Below are positions 1 through 10,612 of a stretch of DNA of 64,000 nucleotides, one piece after another. The first letter of the stretch is position 1, and the number at the start of each line of letters is the position of its first letter. This DNA comes from Streptosporangium lutulentum (lineage in GTDB: Bacteria > Actinomycetota > Actinomycetes > Streptosporangiales > Streptosporangiaceae): NCBI RefSeq assembly GCF_030811455.1, contig NZ_JAUSQU010000001.1, positions 2,356,001-2,420,000 on the forward strand. Direction: 5' to 3'. Under the pieces are notes generated by a model. The model had not been told where the DNA came from. It searched no databases and saw nothing but the letters and a program-made list of their open reading frames with translations. A program made the translations under genes and the position numbers.

Positions 1-593
1 TGCCAGATCGCGTGAGGCATCATCAGCACCGTCGCCAGCATCAGGTGGGGGAGAAGATGCGGGAGGAGATGGCGGCGGATCACCCGCATCCTGGTCGAGC
101 CGCCGGAGATCGCCGCCTCCACGAACGGGCGTGAGCGCAGCGAGAGCACCTCCGAGCGGACGATCCGCGCGGCCGTGGTCCAGTGCGTCACGCCCACGGA
201 GACCACCACGGCGGCGGCGCTCGGCGCGAACAGCGCGACGATGAAGATGCCGAACAGCAGGTGCGGCAGGGCGTTGAAGCCGTCCACCACCCGCATGAGA
301 AGACGGTCGGGCAGTCCTCCCAGGGCGCCCGCGGCCAGGCCCATGAGCCCGCCGATCACCATGCTGACCAGCGCGGCCACCAGGCCCACCATGAAGGAGA
401 CCCGCAGGCCGTAGATCGACCGGATCAGCACGTCCCGCCCGACCTCGTCGGTGCCGAAGGGATGCGAGAGAGAGGGCGGCTGCCCGGCCGCGCGCAGGTC
501 CACCAGGCTCTGGTCGAGGTCCACGACGGGGGGCACCAGGAGGACGGCGAGTGCCAGCACCACCAGGGTGCCGATCGCGAGTCTCACCGGCAT
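1..593 (-). CDS. Peptide-type ABC importer permease (DppC/OppC family), C-terminus off window
   Basis: Inner-membrane permease of a family-5 (dipeptide/oligopeptide/nickel) ABC importer. About 197 residues are present; the end lies left of base 1. The ATG follows immediately after the TGA of the upstream permease gene (594-596), so the two are translationally coupled. Visible marks are an N-terminal hydrophobic helix, the family segment GTDEVGRDVLIRSIYGLR, several membrane segments rich in V/A/L/G, and the ATPase-contacting EAA loop (FVEAAISGGS...RHLLPH). Substrate cannot be read from the permease. The ATPase genes are probably further left. Confidence 0.9.
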   Translation of the reverse strand, partial: MPVRLAIGTLVVLALAVLLVPPVVDLDQSLVDLRAAGQPPSLSHPFGTDEVGRDVLIRSIYGLRVSFMVGLVAALVSMVIGGLMGLAAGALGGLPDRLLMRVVDGFNALPHLLFGIFIVALFAPSAAAVVVSVGVTHWTTAARIVRSEVLSLRSRPFVEAAISGGSTRMRVIRRHLLPHLLPHLMLATVLMMPHAIW

Positions 594-1574
594 TCAGCCC
601 ACCCCCAGAGTGCGCACCCGCGGGTCGGCCACGGTGTAGGCGATGTCGGCGAGCAGGTTTCCGGCCAGCACCGCCGCCGTGCCCAGCAGCGTGAGCGCCG
701 CCAGCAGCGGGAAGTCCACGGCCAGCGCCGCCTGGACCGAGGCCGCGGCGACGCCGGGCCAGGAGAAGATCGTCTCGACCAGGATCGCGCCGGTGACCAG
801 TTCCGGCATCCGGGCGCCGAGCAGGGTGAGGAAGGGCAGCAGCGCCGACCTCAGCGCGTGCCGTACGATCACGGTTCGCTCGCGCAGGCCACGGGCGCGG
901 GCGCCGATCACGAAGTCCTCCCGCAGCACCCCGATGACCGACTCCCGCACATAGAGCACCAGCCACGACGACTGGGAGATCGCCAGAACCGCGACCGGCA
1001 GGACCATGTGCGCGGCCACGTCGGCGGGGTTGATCGTGGTCGACGCCGCATCCGTCAGGCCTCCCGCGGGCAGCCAGTCCAGCTGGACCGCGAAGACCCA
1101 GATGGCCAGCAGCCCCAGCCAGAACACCGGGGCGGCCTCGTTGGCGAACGCGCCGCCGGTGATCACCCGGTCCAGCCAGGAGCCGCGCCGCCAGGCGGCG
1201 AGGGTGCCCACCACCAGGCTGCCGACGAACATCAGCACCAGCGCCGAGCCGGTGGCCAGCAGGGTCCAGCCCAGCCGCTCGCCGATGATCTCGCTGACCG
1301 GCCGGTGGAAGGAACGCGACTCGCCCAGATCACCGCCGGCCAGGTTGCCGAACCAGGTGGCGTACTGTTCGAGGACCGGCCGGTCCAGGCCCCAGTTCTG
1401 CCGGATCGACTCGACCACCTCCGGAGAGGTGACCAGTGCGCGTTCGCCGAGATACTGCCTGACCGGGTCGAAGGGGGAGGCCTGGGCCAGCGCGAACATG
1501 CCGATCGTGACGGCCGTCAGCAGCGGTATCGCGAAGGCCACCCGCCAGGCGACCATCTTGAGGATCGCTCTCAC
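594..1574 (-). CDS. Peptide-type ABC importer permease (DppB/OppB family)
   Basis: First permease of the same family-5 importer, 326 aa. I start at GTG 1574, whose GTGA overlaps the TGA of the binding-protein gene; an in-frame ATG at 1556 is the alternative. N-terminal TM (VAFAIPLLTAVTIGMFALAQ), then the DppB-type periplasmic segment with LGLDRP-like spacing (NWGLDRPVLEQYATW), five further hydrophobic segments, and an EAA loop (GARARGLRERTVIVRHALR). Length matches the family. It forms a heterodimeric channel with the product of 1-593. Confidence 0.93.
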   Translation of the reverse strand: MRAILKMVAWRVAFAIPLLTAVTIGMFALAQASPFDPVRQYLGERALVTSPEVVESIRQNWGLDRPVLEQYATWFGNLAGGDLGESRSFHRPVSEIIGERLGWTLLATGSALVLMFVGSLVVGTLAAWRRGSWLDRVITGGAFANEAAPVFWLGLLAIWVFAVQLDWLPAGGLTDAASTTINPADVAAHMVLPVAVLAISQSSWLVLYVRESVIGVLREDFVIGARARGLRERTVIVRHALRSALLPFLTLLGARMPELVTGAILVETIFSWPGVAAASVQAALAVDFPLLAALTLLGTAAVLAGNLLADIAYTVADPRVRTLGVG

Positions 1575-3121
1575 GCGACCGGCTTCCAGGTGGGGATGCC
1601 GGCGAACAGGCCTCCGGTGGCGTGCTCGTGCCCGTCCACGCCCGGCACGATCCCTTCGTACTCGCCGCGGATCACGTACACGTGCTTGAGGAAGACCAGG
1701 TAGGAGTAGACCTCGTCGTCCCTGATGATTTTCTGGAAGCCGGCGTAGGCCTGTTCGCGCTCCGCCCGCTCGCCCGAGGCTCTGCCCCGCTCCAGCAGCC
1801 TGTCGACCTCGGGGTTGTCGTAGAGGCCGGGGTTGAAGAAGCCCTGGCCCTTGAAGCCGGAGTGGAACAGCTCGTAGTTGACGTAGTCGGGGTCGTACGG
1901 GCTGCCGAATCCCATGACCGCCGCGTCCTTGCCCAGTCGCGCTTCGATCGCGTCCCAGTCCAGGCCGATCGGCTCGACGCGCAGGCCGATCTTCTTGGCG
2001 TCGGAGGCGGCGGCCAGCGCGAGTTCCTTGCGCAGCGAGTCGCCCGCCGGATACATCAGGGTGAACCCGGCCTTCCTGCCGTCCTTCTCCCTGATGTCGT
2101 CCTCGCCCATGACCCAGCCCGCTTCGTCGAGCAGCTTTCGCGCGGCCGCGGGGTCGGTGCCGCCGGTCACCTCGGGGTTGTGCCATGCGGTGTCGGGCGA
2201 GATCGGCCCGTAGGCGGGGGTGCCCGCGCCGGCCAGGATCGTGTCGGCCATCGCCTGCCGGTCGAGGGCCAGGCCGAACGCCTTGCGCACGGCCCGGTCG
2301 CCGGTCACCGGCTGGGTCATCGGGAACATGATCGCGCGGTAGTCGGCGCTCGGCACGTCGTACACGGTCACGTCCTGCCGCCCGCGTAAGCCGGCGGCGG
2401 CCTTCGGCGGCAGCACGGTGGCGTCGAACTCGCCCGCCCGGACCCGGGTCGCGCGCACGTTGTCGTCGGGTGCGAAGGCGAGCACCAACCTGGAGATCGC
2501 CGGAGCGCCGCCCCAGTACTCCTTGTTCGCCTCCAGCACGATCTTGTCCCCGGGTGTCCAGGAGACGAACCGGTAGGGGCCGCTGCCGACCGGCCTGGTC
2601 TTCTCCAGCGTGCCCTTGGGCACGATGCCGAGCGTGGTGCGCTGCACGAGCGGCGCATAGGGGTGCCGGAGGCTGAACACCACGGTCCGCGCGTCGGGAG
2701 CCGCCACCTCCTTGATCGCCGAGTAGTCGCTCCTGATCGTGGAGTTGTTGGCGGGATCGAGCAGCGCCTCGTAGGTGTACTCCACGTCCTGGCTGGTCAG
2801 CGGCTTTCCGTCGTGGAACTTCAGCCCTTCCTTCAGGGTGAAGGTGACGGTCGTCCCGTCCTTGGAGACGGTGGGCGGCTCGGCGGCGAGCGCGGGCTTG
2901 ATCGTCAGGTCGGGCGTCCGGCTCATCAATCCGTCGAAGATCAACGAGCCCCCGTCGGGGGAGAAGCCGAGCACCGGGTTCAGATTGTCGAATTCCGAGC
3001 TCAGACCGAGGACGAACGTGTCATCCGTCCGGTCGGCCGGGCCCTGGGGGGCGGAGCAGGCCGCGCCGGCCAGAGCGAGGACGGCGCACAGCGTGGCGGA
3101 CTTCTGGAGAAGTGTTGTCAC
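1571..3121 (-). CDS. Extracellular solute-binding lipoprotein, family 5 (peptide/nickel type)
   Basis: Captures substrate outside the membrane for the two permeases that follow. 516 aa from GTG 3121; the frame is open further upstream, but only this start gives a signal peptide directly (KSATLCAVLALAGAACSA, lipid-modified Cys expected in GAAC; the -3 residue is Gly, so the lipobox is imperfect). The SBP_bac_5 fold is clear: KPALAAEPPTVSKDG, then FTLKEGLKFHDGKPLTSQDV, then GSGPYRFVSWTPGDKIVLEAN. No strong Shine-Dalgarno precedes the GTG. Gene order binding protein-DppB-DppC with 4-bp and 0-bp junctions marks one operon. Confidence 0.92.
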   Translation of the reverse strand: MTTLLQKSATLCAVLALAGAACSAPQGPADRTDDTFVLGLSSEFDNLNPVLGFSPDGGSLIFDGLMSRTPDLTIKPALAAEPPTVSKDGTTVTFTLKEGLKFHDGKPLTSQDVEYTYEALLDPANNSTIRSDYSAIKEVAAPDARTVVFSLRHPYAPLVQRTTLGIVPKGTLEKTRPVGSGPYRFVSWTPGDKIVLEANKEYWGGAPAISRLVLAFAPDDNVRATRVRAGEFDATVLPPKAAAGLRGRQDVTVYDVPSADYRAIMFPMTQPVTGDRAVRKAFGLALDRQAMADTILAGAGTPAYGPISPDTAWHNPEVTGGTDPAAARKLLDEAGWVMGEDDIREKDGRKAGFTLMYPAGDSLRKELALAAASDAKKIGLRVEPIGLDWDAIEARLGKDAAVMGFGSPYDPDYVNYELFHSGFKGQGFFNPGLYDNPEVDRLLERGRASGERAEREQAYAGFQKIIRDDEVYSYLVFLKHVYVIRGEYEGIVPGVDGHEHATGGLFAGIPTWKPVA

Positions 3122-3491
3122 AAGAGAATTTCTACCACTTGCAAAGAATTCGCAATAACTTGAGACGGGCCGCTCGTAGAGATCGTGTCGCCTCCACCCG
3201 CGCCGCTCGGAAACGCGGTTCGGGGTCTGACCTGGAGTCTCCTGATCATGCTGCGTTCTCGTACTCACCGGCCGGACCGCCGAAGACGGGAGACGGTTCA
3301 CGGATGACCGATGCGCGCGACGAGCCGGGGCGGCATGTCCGCTGACCGGCGCACGCGCCGTCGGGGCACCGGATCATGAGGCTGACGGTCGCGGTGTGCG
3401 GGGTTCCGCGGTGGTTCGGCGCCCAACCGGGGTAGGGGAGAGGCAGGAAAGGTGATCGACGGCACCACCGGCTGAGAGCGGGGGGATGGAC

Positions 3492-3716
3492 ATGAGGAAA
3501 CCGCTGAACGTCTGGCTGATCGTCTCCTGTATCGCGTTCATCGTCCTGCTGGCGCTCACCCTCGGGGCCGGGATCTCCCAGAGGTGGCCGCTCTTCCTGG
3601 CGAGCATCGTGCTGACCGCGGTGGCCGCCACCTGCGCGCTGGTCACGGGGGAGTGGCTGACGACCCTCCGCAGGGGCGGCTCCGCAGAGCCCAGGTCCAG
3701 AGCCCGGCACCGCTGA
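3492..3716 (+). CDS. Small two-TM membrane protein, unknown function
   Basis: 74 aa with two hydrophobic helices (about residues 5-28 and 33-56) and a short basic, Arg-rich tail. A G-rich Shine-Dalgarno (GGGGG at 3480-3485) favours ATG 3492; ATG 3486 is in frame but touches that G run. It stands alone: its neighbours are the importer operon transcribed away on the minus strand and a convergent flavoprotein gene. No family recognised; similar short actinobacterial membrane proteins are common and uncharacterised. Confidence 0.6.
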   Translation: MRKPLNVWLIVSCIAFIVLLALTLGAGISQRWPLFLASIVLTAVAATCALVTGEWLTTLRRGGSAEPRSRARHR

Positions 3717-3803
3717 GCGCCGCCGGTCGGCGGGAGGGCTCCGGGGGCACCGATTCCGGCTGAGGTGCCGGGCGGGGCGGTGGGCAGACGGGCGATCGAG
3801 CGC

Positions 3804-5902
<2,099 letters not shown>

Positions 5903-8900
5903 ATGAAATTGATGGTCTTGAACCATCGGCATATGACGTCACTGACGGTGGCGCTCGCCGCGGCGGCCACGCTGGCGGTCTCACCCGCCGTCGCGTACGC
6001 GGACGGCAGCCGGCCCGCGCCGGTCACCGGCGGAATACCTTTGATCGACACGACCGAGGAGATCGGTCCGGCGATCAACCTGCAGCACGTGAAGGCGCTC
6101 GACCAGAAGGGCTGGTACGACGCGCAGTTCCTGACCGTGGACCTGTCCGACAGGGCGGTCAGCACGGATCTGATCACCTCCGGACCGGTCGCGTCCGGCG
6201 GGCCGCTCAGCGTGGCCGCCAACAAGGCCGGCGCCGTCGCGGGCGTCAACGGCGAGTTCTTCGACATCGGCAACTCCAACGCGGCGCTCGGTGGCGAGGT
6301 CCAGAACGGGCAGCTCGTCAAGTCCGCCGACATCGGCGGCCGCCAGCACGTCGGCGTCAGCGGCGACGGCATCGCCCAGCTCGTGGACCTCGCGGTCAAC
6401 GCGACCGCGAACTTCACGGGCGCGGACCACACGATCCTGTCGCTCAACGCGGCGAACGGCGGTGGGGTCCCCGCGGACGGCCTGATCGCGTTCACGTCCG
6501 TGTGGGGCGACTACAGCCGCAACCGCGGCCTGACGGGCGTGGCCAACGACGAGATCGCCGAGGTGCTGGTCGAGAACGGCTCGGTCGCGTCGGTCACGCC
6601 GAACGGTCCCGCGGGCTCGGGGACGATCCCGGACGAGGGCTTCGTGCTCGTCGGGCGCGGTGCCGCGGCGACCGCGATCCGCGCGCTGCGGCCCGGCGAC
6701 CCGGTGACGCTCAGCTACGCGCTCGCCGACGACGTCGCCAAGACGATGAAGTTCGCGCTCGGCCACGGCGGCACCATCGTCTCCGGCGGCCAGGTCGTCG
6801 GCGGCCTCGACACCTCGATCGCCCCGCGCACCGCGCTCGGCTTCAAGGACGACGGCCGCACGCTCGTGCTCGCCACCTGGGACGGTCCGGGCGGCACCGG
6901 CAAGGGCGGCGTCGGGATCGACAAGGAGGCGCGTGACCTCGTCGCGATGGGCGTGCAGACCGCGGTCAACCTCGACGGCGGCGGCTCGACCACGATGGTC
7001 GCCCGCGCGCTCGGCGAGGACGACGCGACCGTCCGCAACGTCCCCTCCGACGGCCACGAGCGCAACGACCCGAACGGCGTCGGGGTGTTCGTCGCGAAGG
7101 GCGACGGCAGGCTGCACCAGCTCCTCGTCAAGCCCGCGCCGGGGGCGGCGTCGGCCGACGGCGGCGTGAAGGTCTTCCCTGGGCTGCGCCGTGCGCTCGT
7201 CGCGGAGGGCGTCGACAACCATCGGACACCGGTGGAGGTCGACCCGAAGTCCGTGCGGTGGTCCGCTCACGGAGCGTCCGTCAAGAACGGCACGCTCGCG
7301 ACCCCTGACGAGGCGCACGGCACGATCACGGTCGACGCGCAGGTGGGTCGTGAGGCGGCGCACGCGAAGGTCACCGTCCTCGGCCCGGTCGACGGCGTCG
7401 AGCTGTCGTCCCAGCGCCTGTCGATCGCCGACGCGTCGCCCGACCACGCGGTCACCGTCTCCGTGACCGGCCGCGACGGCCAGGGCTACACGGCCCCGAT
7501 CGACCCGCGGGACCTCTCGCTCGACTACGACCACGGCGTCGTCGACATCCAGCCCGTGGACGGCAAGCTGAAGATCACCCCGCTGACCGACGCGGGCACC
7601 GTCCTCACGGTCTCGGTCGGCGGCACGTCGGCCCGGCTCCCGATCACGGTCGGCGTCCAGACCCAGACGGTCTACGACTTCGACGACGACGTGCTCGCCC
7701 GCTGGCGCAACAACAGCACCGCGGCCACGACGTTCTCGGTCGACCCCGACGGCCTGCGGATCGACTTCAACGCGATGCGCAACGTGGGTGTCACGGCGGC
7801 GTCGGCGGCCCAGCGCGTCCAGGTGCCCGGCCAGCCGCTGCGCCTGCGGATGCGGATCAAGTCGAGCATCGACGTGCCGAACGGCCTGACCTACATGGCC
7901 TACAACGACGCGACCGGCAAGGGCAGTGGCATCTACGGCACCGCCCTGACCGCGAGCGACGACTGGCAGTACGCGACGTTCACGCTGCCGGCGAACACGG
8001 CGTTCCCGATCTCGATCTCGGGCTTCCAGGGCATCAACACGAGCGTCCCCCAGCAGAAGGCGGGCACGTTCGTCCTGGACCGCGTCGAGGCCGACGTCCC
8101 GACGTCGATCGACCTGCCTGCCCAGCCCGACCCGCGGTCCGACTCGCTCATCTCCGACGACGGCTCGCTGCCGCAGGGCCACGGCACGTGGCAGTTCGCC
8201 ACGCTGTCGGACGTGCAGTTCACGGCCGACAACCCGGCGCTGACCCAGGTCGCGACGGCCGCCGTCAAGCGGATCCGCACGACCAAGCCGGACCTGATCG
8301 TCCTCAACGGTGACATCACCGACCGTGGCCTGCCGCAGGACCTCACGCTTGCCCGCCAGGTGCTCACCGACGCCGGGTGCGACCTCGTCCCGGTCGGCCG
8401 GGAGCCGTCGGAGAACAGCACGCCGAATCCGAAGGCCGGCTCGATCCCGTGCTACTACGTGCCGGGCAACCACGAGTCCTACGGCCTCAACAACGTCCAG
8501 TCCGACCTGACGAACTTCACCAACGAGTTCGGCCGGCCGTACCGGACGTTCGACCACAAGGGCACGCGGTTCATCCTGCTCGCCAGCTCCCTCGGGTCGC
8601 TGCGCGCGACGGCGTGGGACCAGCTCCCGATGATGCAGAAGGCGCTCGCCGACGCCAAGAAGGACAAGTCGGTGCAGAACGTCCTGGTGTTCGCCCACCA
8701 CCCGGTGGACGACCCCGCCGAGACGAAGTCCAGTCAGCTCGGCGACCGCGACGAGGCCGCGCTCATCGAGAACATGCTCACCGACTTCCGCGACTCCACG
8801 GGCAAGGGCGCCGCGATGTTCGGATCCCACGCTCAGATCGCCGACGTCCACCGCGTCGAGGGCGTCCCGTACACGGTGCTGCCGTCGTCGGGCAAGGACC

Positions 8901-9376
8901 CGTACGGCACGCCGGACCGCGGCGGTTTCACCGGATGGGTCGACTGGTCCGTCGACTCGCGGCGGAACGCGGACCAGCAGTGGCTCGAGGCCGAGGTGCG
9001 CGCCTTCGCGCAGTCCGTCACGCTCGACACCCCGGACTCGCTTGAGGTGGACAGGACGGCGCGGCTCTCGGGCAGCATCGTGCAGCCGCAAGGGGTGTCG
9101 ACGGGCACACGGGTGGTGCCGCTGCGGTACCCGATGTCGGTCGACTGGAGCGGCTCGTCCACCCTGGCGATCGGCAGCGGGAAGGCGGCCGTCGACGAGG
9201 CCCGCCGCAAGGGCAAGGTCGCGATCCTCGACCCGCGGACCCGGACGCTCACCGCGCTGCACCGTGGCTCGGTGACCGTGTCGGTGACGAACGACTCGAT
9301 GCGGGCCTACACCGACGACAGCTCGCTCGCGCCGATCACGACCTCGAAGACCATCCGGGTCGGCGGCAGAAGGTGA
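5903..9376 (+). CDS. Secreted phosphodiester glycosidase (NAGPA-like) fused to a calcineurin-type metallophosphoesterase
   Basis: 1157 aa, exported (Sec-type signal, likely cleavage after AYA near residue 33; ATG 5903 has GAGG 8 bp upstream, ATG 5933 is an alternative). Order of parts: NAGPA/DUF2233 domain about residues 100-400 with NGEFFD and NLDGGGSTTMV; bacterial Ig-like segments about 400-600; beta-sandwich carbohydrate-binding-like segment about 610-740; metallophosphoesterase about 760-1050 with NGDITD, PGNHE and FAHHP; a C-terminal Ig-like tail. In the phosphoesterase the first ligand motif reads SDVQ (Gln for His) and the last GSHAQ rather than GHxH; DxQ variants occur in known relatives. 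Probably acts on phosphodiester-linked glycans in the cell wall. Codons favour CTC/GTC more than its neighbours do. Confidence 0.85.
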   Translation: MKLMVLNHRHMTSLTVALAAAATLAVSPAVAYADGSRPAPVTGGIPLIDTTEEIGPAINLQHVKALDQKGWYDAQFLTVDLSDRAVSTDLITSGPVASGGPLSVAANKAGAVAGVNGEFFDIGNSNAALGGEVQNGQLVKSADIGGRQHVGVSGDGIAQLVDLAVNATANFTGADHTILSLNAANGGGVPADGLIAFTSVWGDYSRNRGLTGVANDEIAEVLVENGSVASVTPNGPAGSGTIPDEGFVLVGRGAAATAIRALRPGDPVTLSYALADDVAKTMKFALGHGGTIVSGGQVVGGLDTSIAPRTALGFKDDGRTLVLATWDGPGGTGKGGVGIDKEARDLVAMGVQTAVNLDGGGSTTMVARALGEDDATVRNVPSDGHERNDPNGVGVFVAKGDGRLHQLLVKPAPGAASADGGVKVFPGLRRALVAEGVDNHRTPVEVDPKSVRWSAHGASVKNGTLATPDEAHGTITVDAQVGREAAHAKVTVLGPVDGVELSSQRLSIADASPDHAVTVSVTGRDGQGYTAPIDPRDLSLDYDHGVVDIQPVDGKLKITPLTDAGTVLTVSVGGTSARLPITVGVQTQTVYDFDDDVLARWRNNSTAATTFSVDPDGLRIDFNAMRNVGVTAASAAQRVQVPGQPLRLRMRIKSSIDVPNGLTYMAYNDATGKGSGIYGTALTASDDWQYATFTLPANTAFPISISGFQGINTSVPQQKAGTFVLDRVEADVPTSIDLPAQPDPRSDSLISDDGSLPQGHGTWQFATLSDVQFTADNPALTQVATAAVKRIRTTKPDLIVLNGDITDRGLPQDLTLARQVLTDAGCDLVPVGREPSENSTPNPKAGSIPCYYVPGNHESYGLNNVQSDLTNFTNEFGRPYRTFDHKGTRFILLASSLGSLRATAWDQLPMMQKALADAKKDKSVQNVLVFAHHPVDDPAETKSSQLGDRDEAALIENMLTDFRDSTGKGAAMFGSHAQIADVHRVEGVPYTVLPSSGKDPYGTPDRGGFTGWVDWSVDSRRNADQQWLEAEVRAFAQSVTLDTPDSLEVDRTARLSGSIVQPQGVSTGTRVVPLRYPMSVDWSGSSTLAIGSGKAAVDEARRKGKVAILDPRTRTLTALHRGSVTVSVTNDSMRAYTDDSSLAPITTSKTIRVGGRR

Positions 9377-9442
9377 CCGACCCCGGCACGCAGCCGCCGC
9401 GGACCGACTCCCGGGCGGTCTGACACGCGAGGCGGCCTGGCT

Positions 9443-9470
9443 GAGGGCGAGCACACGTGTGCTCGCCCTC
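9443..9470. terminator. 28-bp perfect palindrome, bidirectional terminator
   Basis: Arms GAGGGCGAGCACAC and its exact complement meet with no loop. It sits between two convergent genes (ends at 9376 and 9528). There is no T-tract, as is common for actinobacterial terminators. Confidence 0.75.
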
Positions 9471-9527
9471 GGCGCTGCCCGGCCGGCTGCCGCGTCGTTC
9501 CGCCGGCCGCGGGCCGTGGTCTTCTTG

Positions 9528-10460
9528 TCACCCCGCCGGCTCGAAGGGACCGGCCGGAGCGGGGAGACCGGGCGACGGGCGGCCGGCGACCTCAAGGACG
9601 GTCTGCACGAACGCCTGGAGCTTGACGGTCTCGGCGGTGGTCAGCCAGAGGAGCCCGTACTCCATGGGCGGCGCGTCGCTGAAGGAGACGTAGGCGATGT
9701 CCGGGCGGGAGTAGTAATCGGCGGCGCGGGCCGAGGTGGGGCAGACGCCCTTGCCGGCGGCGACCAGCGAGAGGACCTCCTGCCAGGCGACGGTCTCGGG
9801 ACCCTGCGGGATGGGTTTTCCGCTCGGGGTGGACGAGGGGAGATGGAAGTCCATCCAGTACCGGGGCGGACCGGAGATCGTGATCAGCGGGGAGTCCGCG
9901 AGATCCTCCAGTGACACCGTCTCTCGTCCGGCGAACGGATGGCCGGCGGCGACAACGAGCGCGCGTGGTTCGGAGAACACGACGGGACCGGTGGTGATGT
10001 CGGGCTCGTGGGCCGGGAGCTCGGTGAGCTGGAGGTCGAGTTCGCGTGCTCGCAGGAGTCCGAAGCGGTTGTGGAGCGGTATCTCCTGGATGATGACTTC
10101 GCAGTCGGGGTTGCGGGTCTGGAACAGGTCGGCGGCTGTGACGATGAGACCGCCGCACCACGCCGCGGAGAAGCCGACCCGCAACGTACCGGTGAGGCCG
10201 TGCCCGGCCGCGGCCGCTCTGGCGATCGCCTCCTGGATCTGCCGGTAGGCGGGGGCCAGGTCGTCGCGGAGCTGCCGTCCGACCGAGGTGAGCCTCACCT
10301 GGCGGCTGGTGCGCTCGAACAGCTCGGCGCCGACGGCGCGTTCCTGTTTCTTGATCGCTTGACTGACCCGCGCCACCGACACGTGGAGTCGTTCGGCGGT
10401 CTGGCCGAAGTGCAGTTCTTCGGCCAGGGTCAAGAAAATCTCGATGTCCCGTAATTCCAT
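9528..10460 (-). CDS. LysR-family transcriptional regulator
   Basis: 310 aa. N-terminal winged HTH (residues 1-60: RDIEIFLTLAEELHFGQTAE...VSQAIKKQER), then the periplasmic-binding-like effector domain from about residue 90. The HTH start MELRDIE is canonical for a LysR, fixing ATG 10460. It is divergent from the serine hydrolase at 10613, 152 bp away, the usual position for a LysR controlling its neighbour and itself. The ligand is not predictable. Confidence 0.92.
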   Translation of the reverse strand: MELRDIEIFLTLAEELHFGQTAERLHVSVARVSQAIKKQERAVGAELFERTSRQVRLTSVGRQLRDDLAPAYRQIQEAIARAAAAGHGLTGTLRVGFSAAWCGGLIVTAADLFQTRNPDCEVIIQEIPLHNRFGLLRARELDLQLTELPAHEPDITTGPVVFSEPRALVVAAGHPFAGRETVSLEDLADSPLITISGPPRYWMDFHLPSSTPSGKPIPQGPETVAWQEVLSLVAAGKGVCPTSARAADYYSRPDIAYVSFSDAPPMEYGLLWLTTAETVKLQAFVQTVLEVAGRPSPGLPAPAGPFEPAG

Positions 10461-10536
10461 GTCGCCCCGATCCGTGAACTCCTGTGTTAACGAACCGTTG
10501 CGGGATCCGCCGTTGTTCCCGCTCTGGCCAGGGCGA

Positions 10537-10548
10537 ATGATTGATCAT
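10537..10548. promoter_or_regulatory. Candidate LysR site ATGAT-TG-ATCAT
   Basis: Perfect 5-bp arms in the LysR/serine hydrolase intergenic region. It agrees with the loose T-N11-A LysR pattern in type but is short; support is position and symmetry only. Confidence 0.3.
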
Positions 10549-10612
10549 GTCGCCGGCGCCCAGCGCGGCGACGACAGATCACCACCCCGATCGACACTCC
10601 AGAGAGCATGGC

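Noticed and set aside
5981..9595. Very long minus-strand open frame (about 1200 codons) opposite the secreted phosphoesterase gene
   Set aside because: It is Arg/Val/Asp-rich antisense of a well-supported gene with signal peptide and enzyme motifs; high G+C removes stops. No domain features.
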